From JAJXYN01 sp964532735 (GTDB taxonomy: Bacteria > Patescibacteriota > Patescibacteriia > JAGPKW01), in NCBI GenBank assembly GCA_964532735.1, contig CAZHKK010000016.1, forward strand, positions 1 through 13,481: a stretch of DNA of 13,481 nt. Reading direction: 5' to 3'. Both the position numbers and the translations under genes were made by a program. Of the stretch, positions 1 to 7,129 are shown in pieces. Positions within the stretch are counted from its first letter, which is position 1; each line of letters opens with the position of its first letter. The notes beneath the pieces are model-generated. The model saw nothing but the letters and a program-made list of their open reading frames with translations, was not told the origin of the DNA and made no database searches.

Positions 1-84
1 ACAAAAAAGGTTGTTGCTAAAAAAGCAGTTGCTAAAAAAGCTCCTGCAAAGAAAGCAAAATCTACAAGAAATACTCGTGGATAA
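1..84 (+). CDS. C-terminal fragment of a Lys/Ala-rich protein (5' end outside window)
   Basis: An open frame enters from the left edge and stops at TAA 82-84, giving 27 residues. They include three AKKA-type pentads (VAKKA, VAKKA, PAKKA) and end in STRNTRG. Such basic, Pro/Ala/Lys tails occur on histone H1-like proteins, HU, some topoisomerases and ribosomal proteins, where they bind nucleic acid. The folded part lies outside the window, so the protein cannot be named. The DNA repeats with a 15-base period. Similar Lys-rich tails appear on S11, RpoA and L17 further right. A terminator follows directly, so this is the last gene of its transcription unit. Confidence 0.75.
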   Translation, partial: TKKVVAKKAVAKKAPAKKAKSTRNTRG

Positions 85-112
85 AAGAGAGAGGTAAAAC
101 CTTTCTTTTTTA
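83..112 (+). terminator. Rho-independent terminator
   Basis: AGAGAGGT (88-95) pairs with ACCTTTCT (99-106) around an AAA loop, with one G-U pair. The upstream A run can pair with the following T run, which lengthens the stem. It closes the unit of the partial gene and overlaps that gene's stop codon. Confidence 0.7.
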
Positions 113-147
113 TTTATTTTTGTTAATATTGTTTTAATAATTTATTT

Positions 148-153
148 GGAGGG
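148..153 (+). promoter_or_regulatory. Strong Shine-Dalgarno for the GTG start at 159
   Basis: GGAGGG lies about six bases before the GTG at 159-161. Nearly all other genes here lack such a site, so it argues that 159 is the genuine start of the HD-domain gene and not the ATG at 480. An ATG at 157-159 in another frame is followed at once by TGA and is not a usable start. Confidence 0.75.
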
Positions 154-158
154 GAAAT

Positions 159-479
159 GTGAATAATAAGTTTAAAGAAATTCTGGATCTTGAAGAAGCT
201 ATATTGTTTTTTTATGAATATTTTAGAAATAATGAATTTTCTTCAAAAAAAGATGTTTTTCTAAATTTTTTACAAGGAAAAACTTTAGAAAAAACTGAAA
301 TCATAAATAATCTTAATAATCTTATTTAAAAGGAAATCCTTGACGTTATTGACGATATAGATAATCATAAAGAATTTATTCCTGATATTTTAGAGTTTGC
401 TGAAAATCTTTTTCAATATGATTTAAATGAAAAAAGTGTTTATTTTGATATTTATTTATCACGAGAAATCTTTGTTCAA
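159..479 (+). pseudogene. 5' part of the HD-GYP-like gene, cut off by an in-frame TAA
   Basis: From GTG 159 the frame reads 56 residues beginning MNNKFKEILDLEEAILFF, then meets TAA at 327-329. It continues with no further stop through 330-479 into the frame that has its first ATG at 480. The 330-479 stretch reads like protein (KEILDVIDDIDNHKEF and onward, rich in acidic and hydrophobic helix-forming residues). The Shine-Dalgarno and the shared frame show this was one gene of about 607 codons. Possible explanations are a recent nonsense mutation, a sequencing or assembly error (one base turns TAA into AAA, CAA or GAA), readthrough, or restart after the stop. An AAGGA sits just after the TAA, but no ATG, GTG or TTG follows it in the right frame before 480. 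Confidence 0.7.
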
Positions 480-1982
480 ATGTTTAATTATTTTGAAAAA
501 TTTAATAATGACGAAGGACAAATTCATTGTGTGCTTTATCTTATTTTTATAAATGACGTACTTAATGATTATAATAATGCTTTCTTTTATTATAATAAAG
601 GAAGAGCTTTTTTAAAAAAAATATTTGATTATTCTCAAGAAACACGAGTACTTCTTGTTAGAATACTTGTTAATAGAACATTGTTTGATTGGTATAATTT
701 TTATTATATAAAGTCCGTAATTAAATATTTACAAAAAAACAAACAAAAACTTAAAATTACTGATGATCAATATAATTTTTGGATGTTTGTTTTGTATAAT
801 AATTACAGCAATCATTCGGTTGTGTATATAAGAAAAAATAAAAAAAATATTTCAAGAGAATTTATTGTTAATGCTTATAATTTTTCAAAAAAAGCAAAAG
901 AATTTCAAATAAAAATAGCAAATGAAGATACAATTTCTGTTTTAACTCCTATTATTTTAGAATTGTCTTATTATTATGGTGTTTTTAATAATAGAAGGAG
1001 TTATTATGATGAAATAGGTAAATTTTTGTTTAAGCTTCAAGATTCAAAACAATCAGATTCTTTTAATGATACTAAAGAAGAAATAGAAGTTTCTTTAAGA
1101 GAACTTTATTTGATTGATATTTTGGACAATGAAGAGCTTTTGCCAAAAAGAAAAGTAGAACTTATGCAAGAGATGTTTGATATTATGTTTATAACTTTTG
1201 CTAAGTCTAGAATGACTCAAGATGAGATGAATTTTAGAAAATATATTATAAATTATATTCAAATTGCTTCTAAGGTGATTTCTAAGGAGGATATAATAAA
1301 AAATATTTCTATTATTTTACGTAATTTACATCCTTTTACTTTTGGTCATTCTATTGAAGTTTCTGCTATATCTTTGGTTATGACAGAAATAATTATTGAC
1401 TATAATCCAAACTATTTTATTGGTTTATTTGATTATAAAACCATAAAAGATGTTATAACTAATAAAGCTAACATTCTTAATTTTGTTAAATATTGTGGAT
1501 TGTCGCATGATTTTGGCAAAATTGGAATTATAGCTATTATTTCTAAGTCTAATAGGCTTACGGATTATGAGTTTGATAGTATCAAGCAACATTCTATGAT
1601 GGGATATGAGATTCTTGCTGCTTCTGAAGAAACGAAGAATTTTGCATATATTGCATTATGCCATCATAAAATGAATGGTTTAATTGGGGGGTATTCTCCA
1701 AGTGTTTTTGAAGAATGTTATGAATTTTCTTCTGTTATTAATATTATAAATCTTGCCGATACTGTTAGTGCTGCTACAGATGTTTATGGTAGGACTTATA
1801 ATGGTAGAAAATATCTTTCGGATGTTCAGGGAGAAATAAACAGAGCATCTGATAGATACGACCCGATTTTATTAGAAATCTTTAATCAGGATTGTTGTAT
1901 TGAAAAAATAAAACATATAATTACTGATTCAAGAGATGATTTGCTCTATAGGATTTTTAGTAATAAGGAGGTTGTTATTTGA
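480..1982 (+). CDS. HD-GYP-like metal-dependent phosphohydrolase with helical N-terminal region
   Basis: This is the long intact part (500 residues from ATG 480) of a gene that probably began at GTG 159. Numbered from 159, a helix-rich region of about 380 residues of unknown fold (possibly TPR-like) precedes an HD domain. Metal-ligand residues of the HD-GYP family are present: H397 (GHSIEVS), H450-D451 in SHDFGKIGI with K454, H478 (IKQHSMMGYEIL), H502-H503 (CHHKMNG) and D534 (LADTVSAATDVYGRTY). The GYP signature is altered to GGYSPS, so cyclic-di-GMP cleavage is possible but unproven; another phosphodiesterase activity or a sensor role is also possible. No signal peptide or membrane segment is seen, so it is probably cytoplasmic. 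It is a single-gene unit, flanked by terminators. It is the only gene here ending in TGA. If 480 is used as the start, it lacks a Shine-Dalgarno, as the other ATG genes do. Confidence 0.75.
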   Translation: MFNYFEKFNNDEGQIHCVLYLIFINDVLNDYNNAFFYYNKGRAFLKKIFDYSQETRVLLVRILVNRTLFDWYNFYYIKSVIKYLQKNKQKLKITDDQYNFWMFVLYNNYSNHSVVYIRKNKKNISREFIVNAYNFSKKAKEFQIKIANEDTISVLTPIILELSYYYGVFNNRRSYYDEIGKFLFKLQDSKQSDSFNDTKEEIEVSLRELYLIDILDNEELLPKRKVELMQEMFDIMFITFAKSRMTQDEMNFRKYIINYIQIASKVISKEDIIKNISIILRNLHPFTFGHSIEVSAISLVMTEIIIDYNPNYFIGLFDYKTIKDVITNKANILNFVKYCGLSHDFGKIGIIAIISKSNRLTDYEFDSIKQHSMMGYEILAASEETKNFAYIALCHHKMNGLIGGYSPSVFEECYEFSSVINIINLADTVSAATDVYGRTYNGRKYLSDVQGEINRASDRYDPILLEIFNQDCCIEKIKHIITDSRDDLLYRIFSNKEVVI

Positions 1983-1988
1983 GCTTTT

Positions 1989-2015
1989 GACTCGCATTTA
2001 TTGCGAGTCTTTTTT
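1989..2015 (+). terminator. Rho-independent terminator after the HD-GYP-like gene
   Basis: A perfect 8-bp stem GACTCGCA (1989-1996) / TGCGAGTC (2002-2009) with a TTTAT loop is followed by six T residues. It starts six bases after the TGA stop, which supports TGA being a true stop codon here. Confidence 0.9.
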
Positions 2016-2038
2016 GTTTTAAAATTGTTGATTTTTAA

Positions 2039-2067
2039 TAGACAATAATTTTTATAAATATTATAAT
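2039..2067 (+). promoter_or_regulatory. Sigma70-type promoter for the glycosyltransferase gene
   Basis: TAGACA (2039-2044, five of six matches to TTGACA) lies 17 bases before a perfect TATAAT (2062-2067). Transcription would start near 2074, leaving a leader of about 22 bases with no Shine-Dalgarno before ATG 2096. Confidence 0.75.
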
Positions 2068-2095
2068 ATGCCCATGAATATTTAACTTTATTGAT

Positions 2096-3265
2096 ATGAA
2101 TATAGGTATTTTTACTGAGGCTTATTTTCCGCAAATAAGTGGTGTAGCTACTGTTGTTGATGTGATGGATAGAGAATTAAGATTATTGGGACACAATGTT
2201 TATATTTTTACAAACTATTATCCTGACTATATAGATATTAATCCTAATATTTTTAGATTACCAAGTGTTCCATTTGTTTTTGACAAGGCTTGTCGCGTTG
2301 GTTTTTTTTATTCTTATAAAATAATGAAACAAATAAAAGTTATGAATCTCGACATTATTCATACTCACACAGAATTTTCTATGGGATTATTTGGAAGAAT
2401 AGTTTCTAAAAAGCTCAAGATTCCAATGATACATACATATCATACAATGTATAAGGATTGGGTTTATAATTCTATTGGTAATAATCCAATTAGTTTTTTA
2501 ACTTCTAATTTTATAGTTGAGATAACAAAAAAACATTGTAATTCTTGTGTGTCTGTTATTGTTCCTAGTGAGAAAGTTAGAAAAACCTTATCTGAGTATG
2601 GTATAAAAACTAATATAGTAACTATTCCAAACGGAATAAAACTGGAACCTTTTTATTTAGTGAATAATAAATATGATGTTTTAGATAATAGAGAAAAACT
2701 TAGAAGTGAGTATGGAATAACTAAGGATGATAAAGTTATGTTAAATATAGGAAGACAGTCTAAAGAAAAAAATGTTGAATCAATTATTTATGCTTTAAGT
2801 GAATTATTGAAAGAACAAAAAAATATTAAATTTGTTATTATTGGTGACGGACCAAATATTCAGAATTTAAAAGATTTGGCAGATAAATTAAATATAAAAA
2901 ATAATGTTTTATTTTTAGGTAAAAAACAAAGATTTGATATAGAAAAATATTATAAATTAGCTGATATTTTTATTACTTCGTCTACCTTTGAAACGCAAGG
3001 TTTAACCGTAATAGAGGCTATGGCCGCAAAGATTCCTGTTATGGTGAAAAATGATGAGGCTTTTTATGGTGTTGTGAAGGATAATGTTACTGGTTTTATT
3101 TTTGAACAAGACAAAGATTTGGCTGATTTATTAAAGCGAGTTATAAATAATAAAGACTTGCTTTCATTTGTTTCTAAAAATGCTTATGATGTTATTGAAA
3201 AATTTTCTTCTAATAGTTTTATAAAAAATATTGAAAATTTATATAAAAATTTTGTTAAAAAATAA
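2096..3265 (+). CDS. GT4 family glycosyltransferase, probably diacylglycerol glucosyltransferase-like
   Basis: The 389-residue length and two-domain layout fit GT-B retaining glycosyltransferases of family GT4. The N-terminal acceptor domain opens with MNIGIFTEAYFPQISGVAT, the Gly-rich loop typical of the family. HTHTEFSMG (89-97) and HTYHTMYKDW (113-122) resemble the 1,2-diacylglycerol 3-alpha-glucosyltransferases that make membrane glycolipids in Acholeplasma and lactic acid bacteria. The C-terminal nucleotide-sugar domain has GRQSKEKN (219-226) and the E-x7-E motif, E299 to E307 in ETQGLTVIE. No membrane helix is seen; such enzymes attach to the membrane surface by basic and amphipathic regions. 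The family is firm; the lipid acceptor is inferred from motif resemblance and from the lipase and YhhN-like genes that follow. Other acceptors, such as phosphatidylinositol or a polysaccharide, remain possible. It has its own promoter. Confidence 0.88.
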   Translation: MNIGIFTEAYFPQISGVATVVDVMDRELRLLGHNVYIFTNYYPDYIDINPNIFRLPSVPFVFDKACRVGFFYSYKIMKQIKVMNLDIIHTHTEFSMGLFGRIVSKKLKIPMIHTYHTMYKDWVYNSIGNNPISFLTSNFIVEITKKHCNSCVSVIVPSEKVRKTLSEYGIKTNIVTIPNGIKLEPFYLVNNKYDVLDNREKLRSEYGITKDDKVMLNIGRQSKEKNVESIIYALSELLKEQKNIKFVIIGDGPNIQNLKDLADKLNIKNNVLFLGKKQRFDIEKYYKLADIFITSSTFETQGLTVIEAMAAKIPVMVKNDEAFYGVVKDNVTGFIFEQDKDLADLLKRVINNKDLLSFVSKNAYDVIEKFSSNSFIKNIENLYKNFVKK

Positions 3266-3283
3266 TTATTCACAATGTCTTTA

Positions 3284-3313
3284 TTGATAAGTTGTGTTAT
3301 AATTTTTTATAAA
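3284..3313 (+). promoter_or_regulatory. Promoter region for the patatin/YhhN-like pair
   Basis: Two overlapping possibilities are visible. TTGATA (3284-3289) is 18 bases from TATAAA (3308-3313). A perfect TATAAT (3298-3303) is preceded by TG plus one base, an extended -10 that needs no -35. No terminator is obvious in the 71-base gap after the glycosyltransferase, so readthrough from upstream is also possible. Confidence 0.55.
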
Positions 3314-3336
3314 TAAAAAGGTTAAAAAAGAAATTA

Positions 3337-4179
3337 ATGTTTTTGGATTTTATATTTAGAAAAAAAAATAAAAATAATAATAAAATTGCTTTAGTTCTTG
3401 GTGGGGGAGGAGCTAGAGGTTTTTTTCATATCGGTGTAATCAAGGCTTTAAGAGAAATAGGTGTTGAGATTGGCGAGGTTGCTGGTACTTCTATGGGGGC
3501 TATTATTGGTGCCATTTATTGTTATGATCCAGATGTTGATTTTGATGAATTAATTAATAGTTTTGATGTTTTTAAAATGATAATAGCTTTGAATTCTAAA
3601 AAAATATCTAATCAAAATGTAATTGAAAATATTGAAAATGTATTAAAGAAATATGTTAAAGCTAGAAAATTTTCTGATTTTAAAATTCCATTTTCTTTTA
3701 ATGCTACAGATATAGTGTCTTACAAGTCAATAATATTTAAAAATGGTAATATTTTCCCTGGGGTTGTGGCAAGTATAGCTCTTCCAAGTATATTTCCTTT
3801 TGTTAAAATAAATAAAAAAATATTATGTGATGGAGGTATTTTGTGTACTTCTCCTTTGAAAAATATAAAAAACAATAATTTCCCCGTAATTGTTTCTGAG
3901 GTGTCTCAATTTATTGATTTAAAAAAAGAAATAAAATGGAATATATTTGATATGTTTTCCATATTGACTGCAGTTCCCCAATATAATGGTTTCATAAAAG
4001 ATCTAGAATTTTTTAAAAAAAACAAGAGAGACGTTTTGGTTTTATTTTGTGATACAGATCATTCTTTTTTAGATTTTAGAAAAAGTAGAATTAAAAAACT
4101 TATAGATTTAGGATATCAAGAAACTATAAAAAATAAAAAAAATATTTTTAAATTAATAAAAAAACAAAATGTTAAATAA
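3337..4179 (+). CDS. Patatin-like phospholipase (NTE/RssA-type)
   Basis: This 280-residue protein carries the full patatin active site. The oxyanion-hole loop is GGGGARG (22-28), the nucleophile is S52 in GTSMG (50-54), and the dyad Asp is D165 in DGG (165-167). Patatins hydrolyse acyl esters of phospholipids or lysophospholipids, releasing fatty acids. No signal peptide or clear membrane helix is present, so it is probably cytoplasmic and acts on the inner face of the membrane. Its end overlaps the next gene by 11 bases, implying translational coupling with the YhhN-like protein. A run of nine A residues (3360-3368) near the 5' end encodes Lys-rich residues and is a possible slippage site. 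The family and catalytic residues are clear; the natural substrate is unknown. Confidence 0.92.
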   Translation: MFLDFIFRKKNKNNNKIALVLGGGGARGFFHIGVIKALREIGVEIGEVAGTSMGAIIGAIYCYDPDVDFDELINSFDVFKMIIALNSKKISNQNVIENIENVLKKYVKARKFSDFKIPFSFNATDIVSYKSIIFKNGNIFPGVVASIALPSIFPFVKINKKILCDGGILCTSPLKNIKNNNFPVIVSEVSQFIDLKKEIKWNIFDMFSILTAVPQYNGFIKDLEFFKKNKRDVLVLFCDTDHSFLDFRKSRIKKLIDLGYQETIKNKKNIFKLIKKQNVK

Positions 4180-4876
4180 TTTAAAAAAAGAAAAAATATT
4201 TAATTTATTATTTTTATCTAATATAATAACATTCGTTGTAGCTATATTAGTGTCTGTTTTTTTGGAGGATAAAAATTTATTTTCTTTTTTTGTCATAGCT
4301 TTATCAAAAACTATGGTTATGTTTGCAATTATTTTAGTTGCGTTTTTTAATTTTATTTTTTTAAAAAATAAAACAAAAACTAAGTATAAAAAACTTATAA
4401 TAATTGCTCTAAGTTGCTCAACGTTGTCTGATATTACTATAGTTTTCAATTTTATTCTTGGTGGTGTTTTTTCTTTATTTGCACTAATTATTTTTTCTTT
4501 TGCATTTATAAATTATGAAAAAATAACATCAACAAATATAAAACAAAAATTAACAATTGGTGTTTTATCTTTTTTATGTTTTTCTTTTATCTTTTTTATG
4601 TTTTTCTTTTTGGTTTTGTATGGAAAAATAACTCCTGATATTAGCTTTTTTAAAATTTTGATTCCAATTTATGTTTTTGTACAAATATTTATGTTGTCTT
4701 CTGCTTATTTTGGAAGACTACCTTTTTTAATAAAAATTGGCGCTTTTATGTTTTATATTTCTGATTTGATGTTGTTTTATAAATTATTATTTGGGAAAGA
4801 CTTATTTTTATTGTTTTCTGGTTTGTTTTTATATCTTTTTGCACAACATATTTTTGCTTATGATATAGATGAATAA
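4169..4876 (+). CDS. YhhN/TMEM86-like integral membrane protein (possible lysoplasmalogenase)
   Basis: The 235 residues form about eight hydrophobic helices (near 11-33, 38-66, 75-95, 97-115, 128-150, 160-180, 185-205 and 211-230), the size and layout of YhhN/TMEM86 proteins. Two family-like signatures are visible: LSDITIVF in helix 3 and IGAFMFYISDLML in helix 7, with conserved Ser-Asp pairs in both. Characterised members of the family (TMEM86B) hydrolyse the vinyl-ether bond of lysoplasmalogens; bacterial members are less well known. ATG 4169 lies inside the end of the patatin gene (ATGTTAAATAA), with no Shine-Dalgarno, so translation is probably coupled. The pairing suggests sequential lipid breakdown: the lipase makes a lysolipid and this protein acts on it. 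A perfect 22-bp tandem repeat lies in the coding region. Family assignment rests on short motifs; an unrelated eight-helix protein is possible. Confidence 0.65.
   Translation: MLNNLKKEKIFNLLFLSNIITFVVAILVSVFLEDKNLFSFFVIALSKTMVMFAIILVAFFNFIFLKNKTKTKYKKLIIIALSCSTLSDITIVFNFILGGVFSLFALIIFSFAFINYEKITSTNIKQKLTIGVLSFLCFSFIFFMFFFLVLYGKITPDISFFKILIPIYVFVQIFMLSSAYFGRLPFLIKIGAFMFYISDLMLFYKLLFGKDLFLLFSGLFLYLFAQHIFAYDIDE
4563..4606 (+). repeat. Perfect 22-bp tandem duplication inside the YhhN-like gene
   Basis: The unit TTTTATC-TTTTTTATG-TTTTTC occurs at 4563-4584 and again at 4585-4606 with no mismatch. Since 22 is not a multiple of three, the two copies are read in different frames (LSFLCFS, then FIFFMFF). 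Both stay hydrophobic because T-rich codons encode Phe, Leu, Ile or Met in any frame. Removing one copy would lead to a TAA within about 20 bases after the repeat. Confidence 0.95.
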
Positions 4877-4888
4877 TCTGCGAACTTA

Positions 4889-4917
4889 TTTACTTTTTTT
4901 TTAATTTAATGTATTAT
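4889..4917 (+). promoter_or_regulatory. Probable promoter of the adenylyl cyclase gene
   Basis: TTTACT (4889-4894) lies 17 bases before TATTAT (4912-4917), which has TG directly in front. The match is moderate. It sits in the 71-base gap after the YhhN-like gene and would give a leader of about 25 bases carrying the Shine-Dalgarno. Confidence 0.5.
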
Positions 4918-4934
4918 TTAAAAAATCTATTTTT

Positions 4935-4940
4935 AGGAGG
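4935..4940 (+). promoter_or_regulatory. Strong Shine-Dalgarno for the GTG start at 4948
   Basis: AGGAGG lies seven bases before GTG 4948. Besides 148-153, it is the only strong ribosome-binding site seen before a gene in this window, and it too accompanies a GTG start. Confidence 0.85.
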
Positions 4941-4947
4941 AATCTAA

Positions 4948-7035
4948 GTGAGTAAATTGGATATGGCTATTTCTTTTTTCTTGTCTGTTTATCCTTTGTC
5001 TCTACTATCTTTTTTCGCTTCATTAATTTCTTTTGGTTTGTGTTTTTATGTTTTTGCAAAAAATTCAAATACAAAATCTGGAAGAGTTCTTTCTTTGGTT
5101 TTGCTAGAATTTTCTATTTGGTCATTTGCTGTTGCTTTTTTGCAAAACTCAAAACCAGATAGCAATTCTGTGTGGTTTTGGTATTATTTATCATCGTTTG
5201 GATTTGCTCCTTTTTGGCCTTTGATGATGCATTTCTTTTTGCTAATGTTAGAGGCTGATAAAAGAGTGAAGACTACTTTGTATAATATTTTTTTATTTAT
5301 TAATCATTCATTTCCTGTTTTGTTTTTAATTCTTTTTTTTAATGGTAATGGTGCTCCGAATAAATATGTTGCTAACCCTTTTGGTTTAGTAGATAAACCA
5401 GATACTGATTCTGTTGGCTTTTGGATATATAGTATTTGTTTGATTTTTTGGTTTTTATCGTCTTTAATTTTATCTATTGTTTTTGTTGTTAAATCTTATA
5501 AGGATAAAAATTCTAGTAGTGATCAAAAAAAACAATCAAGCATTATTTTTTTAACATCTTTAATTAGTGGGGTTCTAGGGGTTCTTTTTAATCATATTTT
5601 TCCTTTGGTTGGAATAGAATTTCCTGCAATTGGATCTGCTTTTTTAATAATAGCTCTTATTGGTTTTGCTTTTGCTGTTACAAAGTACAACCTTACTGCT
5701 GATCCTATGGATGTTGCTGTAAAAGAAGCTTATTCTAATAGTACAGAACCAATGATTATAACAACAAAAAATTTTTTAAATGTTAAAATGAACGATTCTT
5801 TTATTTCTGTTTTTAAATTAAATAAAATGGAAATAAATGATTTTAGTTTAAAAAAAATTTTAGGAGAAGAACTATGTAATTTGATTAAGAATGAATTACA
5901 AAAGGGCGAAAAAATTAAAAAAATGTTAGTTAGAAATGAAAAACATTTTAATTTAATGATAGCTCCTATATATAAAGATAATAATATAGATAGAATATTG
6001 TTTTCTTTTTCTGATATTACAGAACTTGTTTTAAGAAGACAACTTTTGGAAAAATACAATAATGAATTAGAAAAACAAGTAAAAGAAAGAACAGAAGAGC
6101 TTCAAAAAGAAAAAGACGAATCAGAAAAGAGACTTTCTATTACGGAAACCTATACTCGTAAATCTCTTGTTCATAGAATCGAAGATGGTTTTGATCCACG
6201 AACTATTGAACCTGAAGAAAAAAAAGTAGCTATAATGTTTTCTGATATTCGTCATTTTACTTCTATATCTGAACATCTGTCTCCAAGAAAAACCGTTAAT
6301 CTTTTGAATTCTTATTTTAATGAGATTAATAATTGCGTTATTGGTTCTTCTAATAAAGGTGAGATAGATAAAATTATTGGTGATGCTGTTATGGCGATAT
6401 TTGATAATTCTAAATCCGCTATAGATGCAGCCATAGATATTAGAAGATGTTTGCCAAAATTAAATAATTATATTCAAAAAGAATATAACATTAAAATTGA
6501 TAATGGTATTGGTATTAATTTTGGGTCAGTTACTTATGGTAATATTGGTTCTGATCAAAAATTAGACTTTACTGTTATTGGCGATTCTGTAAATCTTGCA
6601 AGCAGAATTGAGGAGCTTACTAAGTATTATAATGTTCCTATTCTTATATCGGAAGCAACTATGCAAAACATTAATTGCGATGATTATAAGATTAGATTTA
6701 TTGATGAAATAAAAGTAAAAGGCAAAGAAAATTCAACAAAGATATTTGAAATTTTTGATTATGAACGAGAAGATATTATTGAAATGAAGCAAAATAATCA
6801 ACATTATTTAGATGAAGCTTTTAAGCTTTATCAAATAGCTGATTTTGACAATGCATTGAAAATTTATAAAAAGTTAGAAATGGAAATGCCTAGGCATAAG
6901 TATAATCCAAAGTTCCCAGCAGATTCGGTTTTAACTTTTTATATTGCTAGATGTCAAAGATTTATTAAACTTCGTCATGATAGACCCGAAATGATTCAAA
7001 ATTGGTCTGGTGTGTATTCTTTTGTAGTTAAATAA
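4948..7035 (+). CDS. Membrane-anchored class III adenylyl cyclase with 7TM sensor, PAS-like domain and coiled coil
   Basis: In this 695-residue protein, residues about 10-250 form seven hydrophobic helices resembling the 7TM sensor region of histidine kinases. A PAS-like segment (about 262-355) follows, then a charged coiled coil (about 358-400, with KQVKERTEELQKEKDE). The class III cyclase domain spans about 425-600. The catalytic set looks complete: metal ligands D433 (FSDIRHFT) and D479 (GDAVMAIF), adenine-selecting K475 and T542, ribose-orienting N549 and transition-state R553 (NLASR). Lys plus Thr points to ATP and cAMP rather than GTP. The last 90 residues are helical, perhaps a TPR (DNALKIYKKLE). 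It probably sits in the inner membrane as a dimer and turns an external or membrane signal into cAMP. It is a single-gene unit with its own Shine-Dalgarno, promoter and terminator. No cAMP receptor is in the window. Activity is inferred from the residues. Confidence 0.9.
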   Translation: MSKLDMAISFFLSVYPLSLLSFFASLISFGLCFYVFAKNSNTKSGRVLSLVLLEFSIWSFAVAFLQNSKPDSNSVWFWYYLSSFGFAPFWPLMMHFFLLMLEADKRVKTTLYNIFLFINHSFPVLFLILFFNGNGAPNKYVANPFGLVDKPDTDSVGFWIYSICLIFWFLSSLILSIVFVVKSYKDKNSSSDQKKQSSIIFLTSLISGVLGVLFNHIFPLVGIEFPAIGSAFLIIALIGFAFAVTKYNLTADPMDVAVKEAYSNSTEPMIITTKNFLNVKMNDSFISVFKLNKMEINDFSLKKILGEELCNLIKNELQKGEKIKKMLVRNEKHFNLMIAPIYKDNNIDRILFSFSDITELVLRRQLLEKYNNELEKQVKERTEELQKEKDESEKRLSITETYTRKSLVHRIEDGFDPRTIEPEEKKVAIMFSDIRHFTSISEHLSPRKTVNLLNSYFNEINNCVIGSSNKGEIDKIIGDAVMAIFDNSKSAIDAAIDIRRCLPKLNNYIQKEYNIKIDNGIGINFGSVTYGNIGSDQKLDFTVIGDSVNLASRIEELTKYYNVPILISEATMQNINCDDYKIRFIDEIKVKGKENSTKIFEIFDYEREDIIEMKQNNQHYLDEAFKLYQIADFDNALKIYKKLEMEMPRHKYNPKFPADSVLTFYIARCQRFIKLRHDRPEMIQNWSGVYSFVVK

Positions 7036-7047
7036 AATTAACTACAG

Positions 7048-7076
7048 CGCGTAGCTTTTTTGCTACGCGTTTTTTT
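7048..7076 (+). terminator. Rho-independent terminator after the adenylyl cyclase gene
   Basis: A perfect 8-bp GC-rich stem CGCGTAGC (7048-7055) / GCTACGCG (7062-7069) with a T6 loop is followed by seven T residues. It is one of the strongest hairpins in the window. Confidence 0.92.
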
Positions 7077-7102
7077 GTTAATTAATTTTTAATTAACAAA
7101 AA
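7072..7102. repeat. 14-bp perfect inverted repeat next to the terminator
   Basis: TTTTTGTTAATTAA (7072-7085) and TTAATTAACAAAAA (7089-7102) are perfect reverse complements around TTT. The left arm reuses the terminator's T tract. The repeat is A/T-only apart from one G-C pair. It lies upstream of the next promoter and could be an operator or simply low-complexity sequence. Confidence 0.6.
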
Positions 7103-7129
7103 GGTCTTTTTATTTTTTTATTTAACCTT

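Noticed and set aside
321..345. Frameshift instead of a nonsense codon in the HD-GYP-like gene
   Set aside because: GTG 159 and the long downstream part are in the same frame, so a single frameshift does not explain the stop; a point change does.
331..345. Restart at TTG 340-342 after AAGGA
   Set aside because: That TTG is not in frame with the downstream HD domain.
1980..2045. TGA recoded as Gly or Trp, extending the HD-GYP-like gene
   Set aside because: A strong terminator begins six bases after the TGA, other genes have no internal TGA, and TGG is used for Trp.
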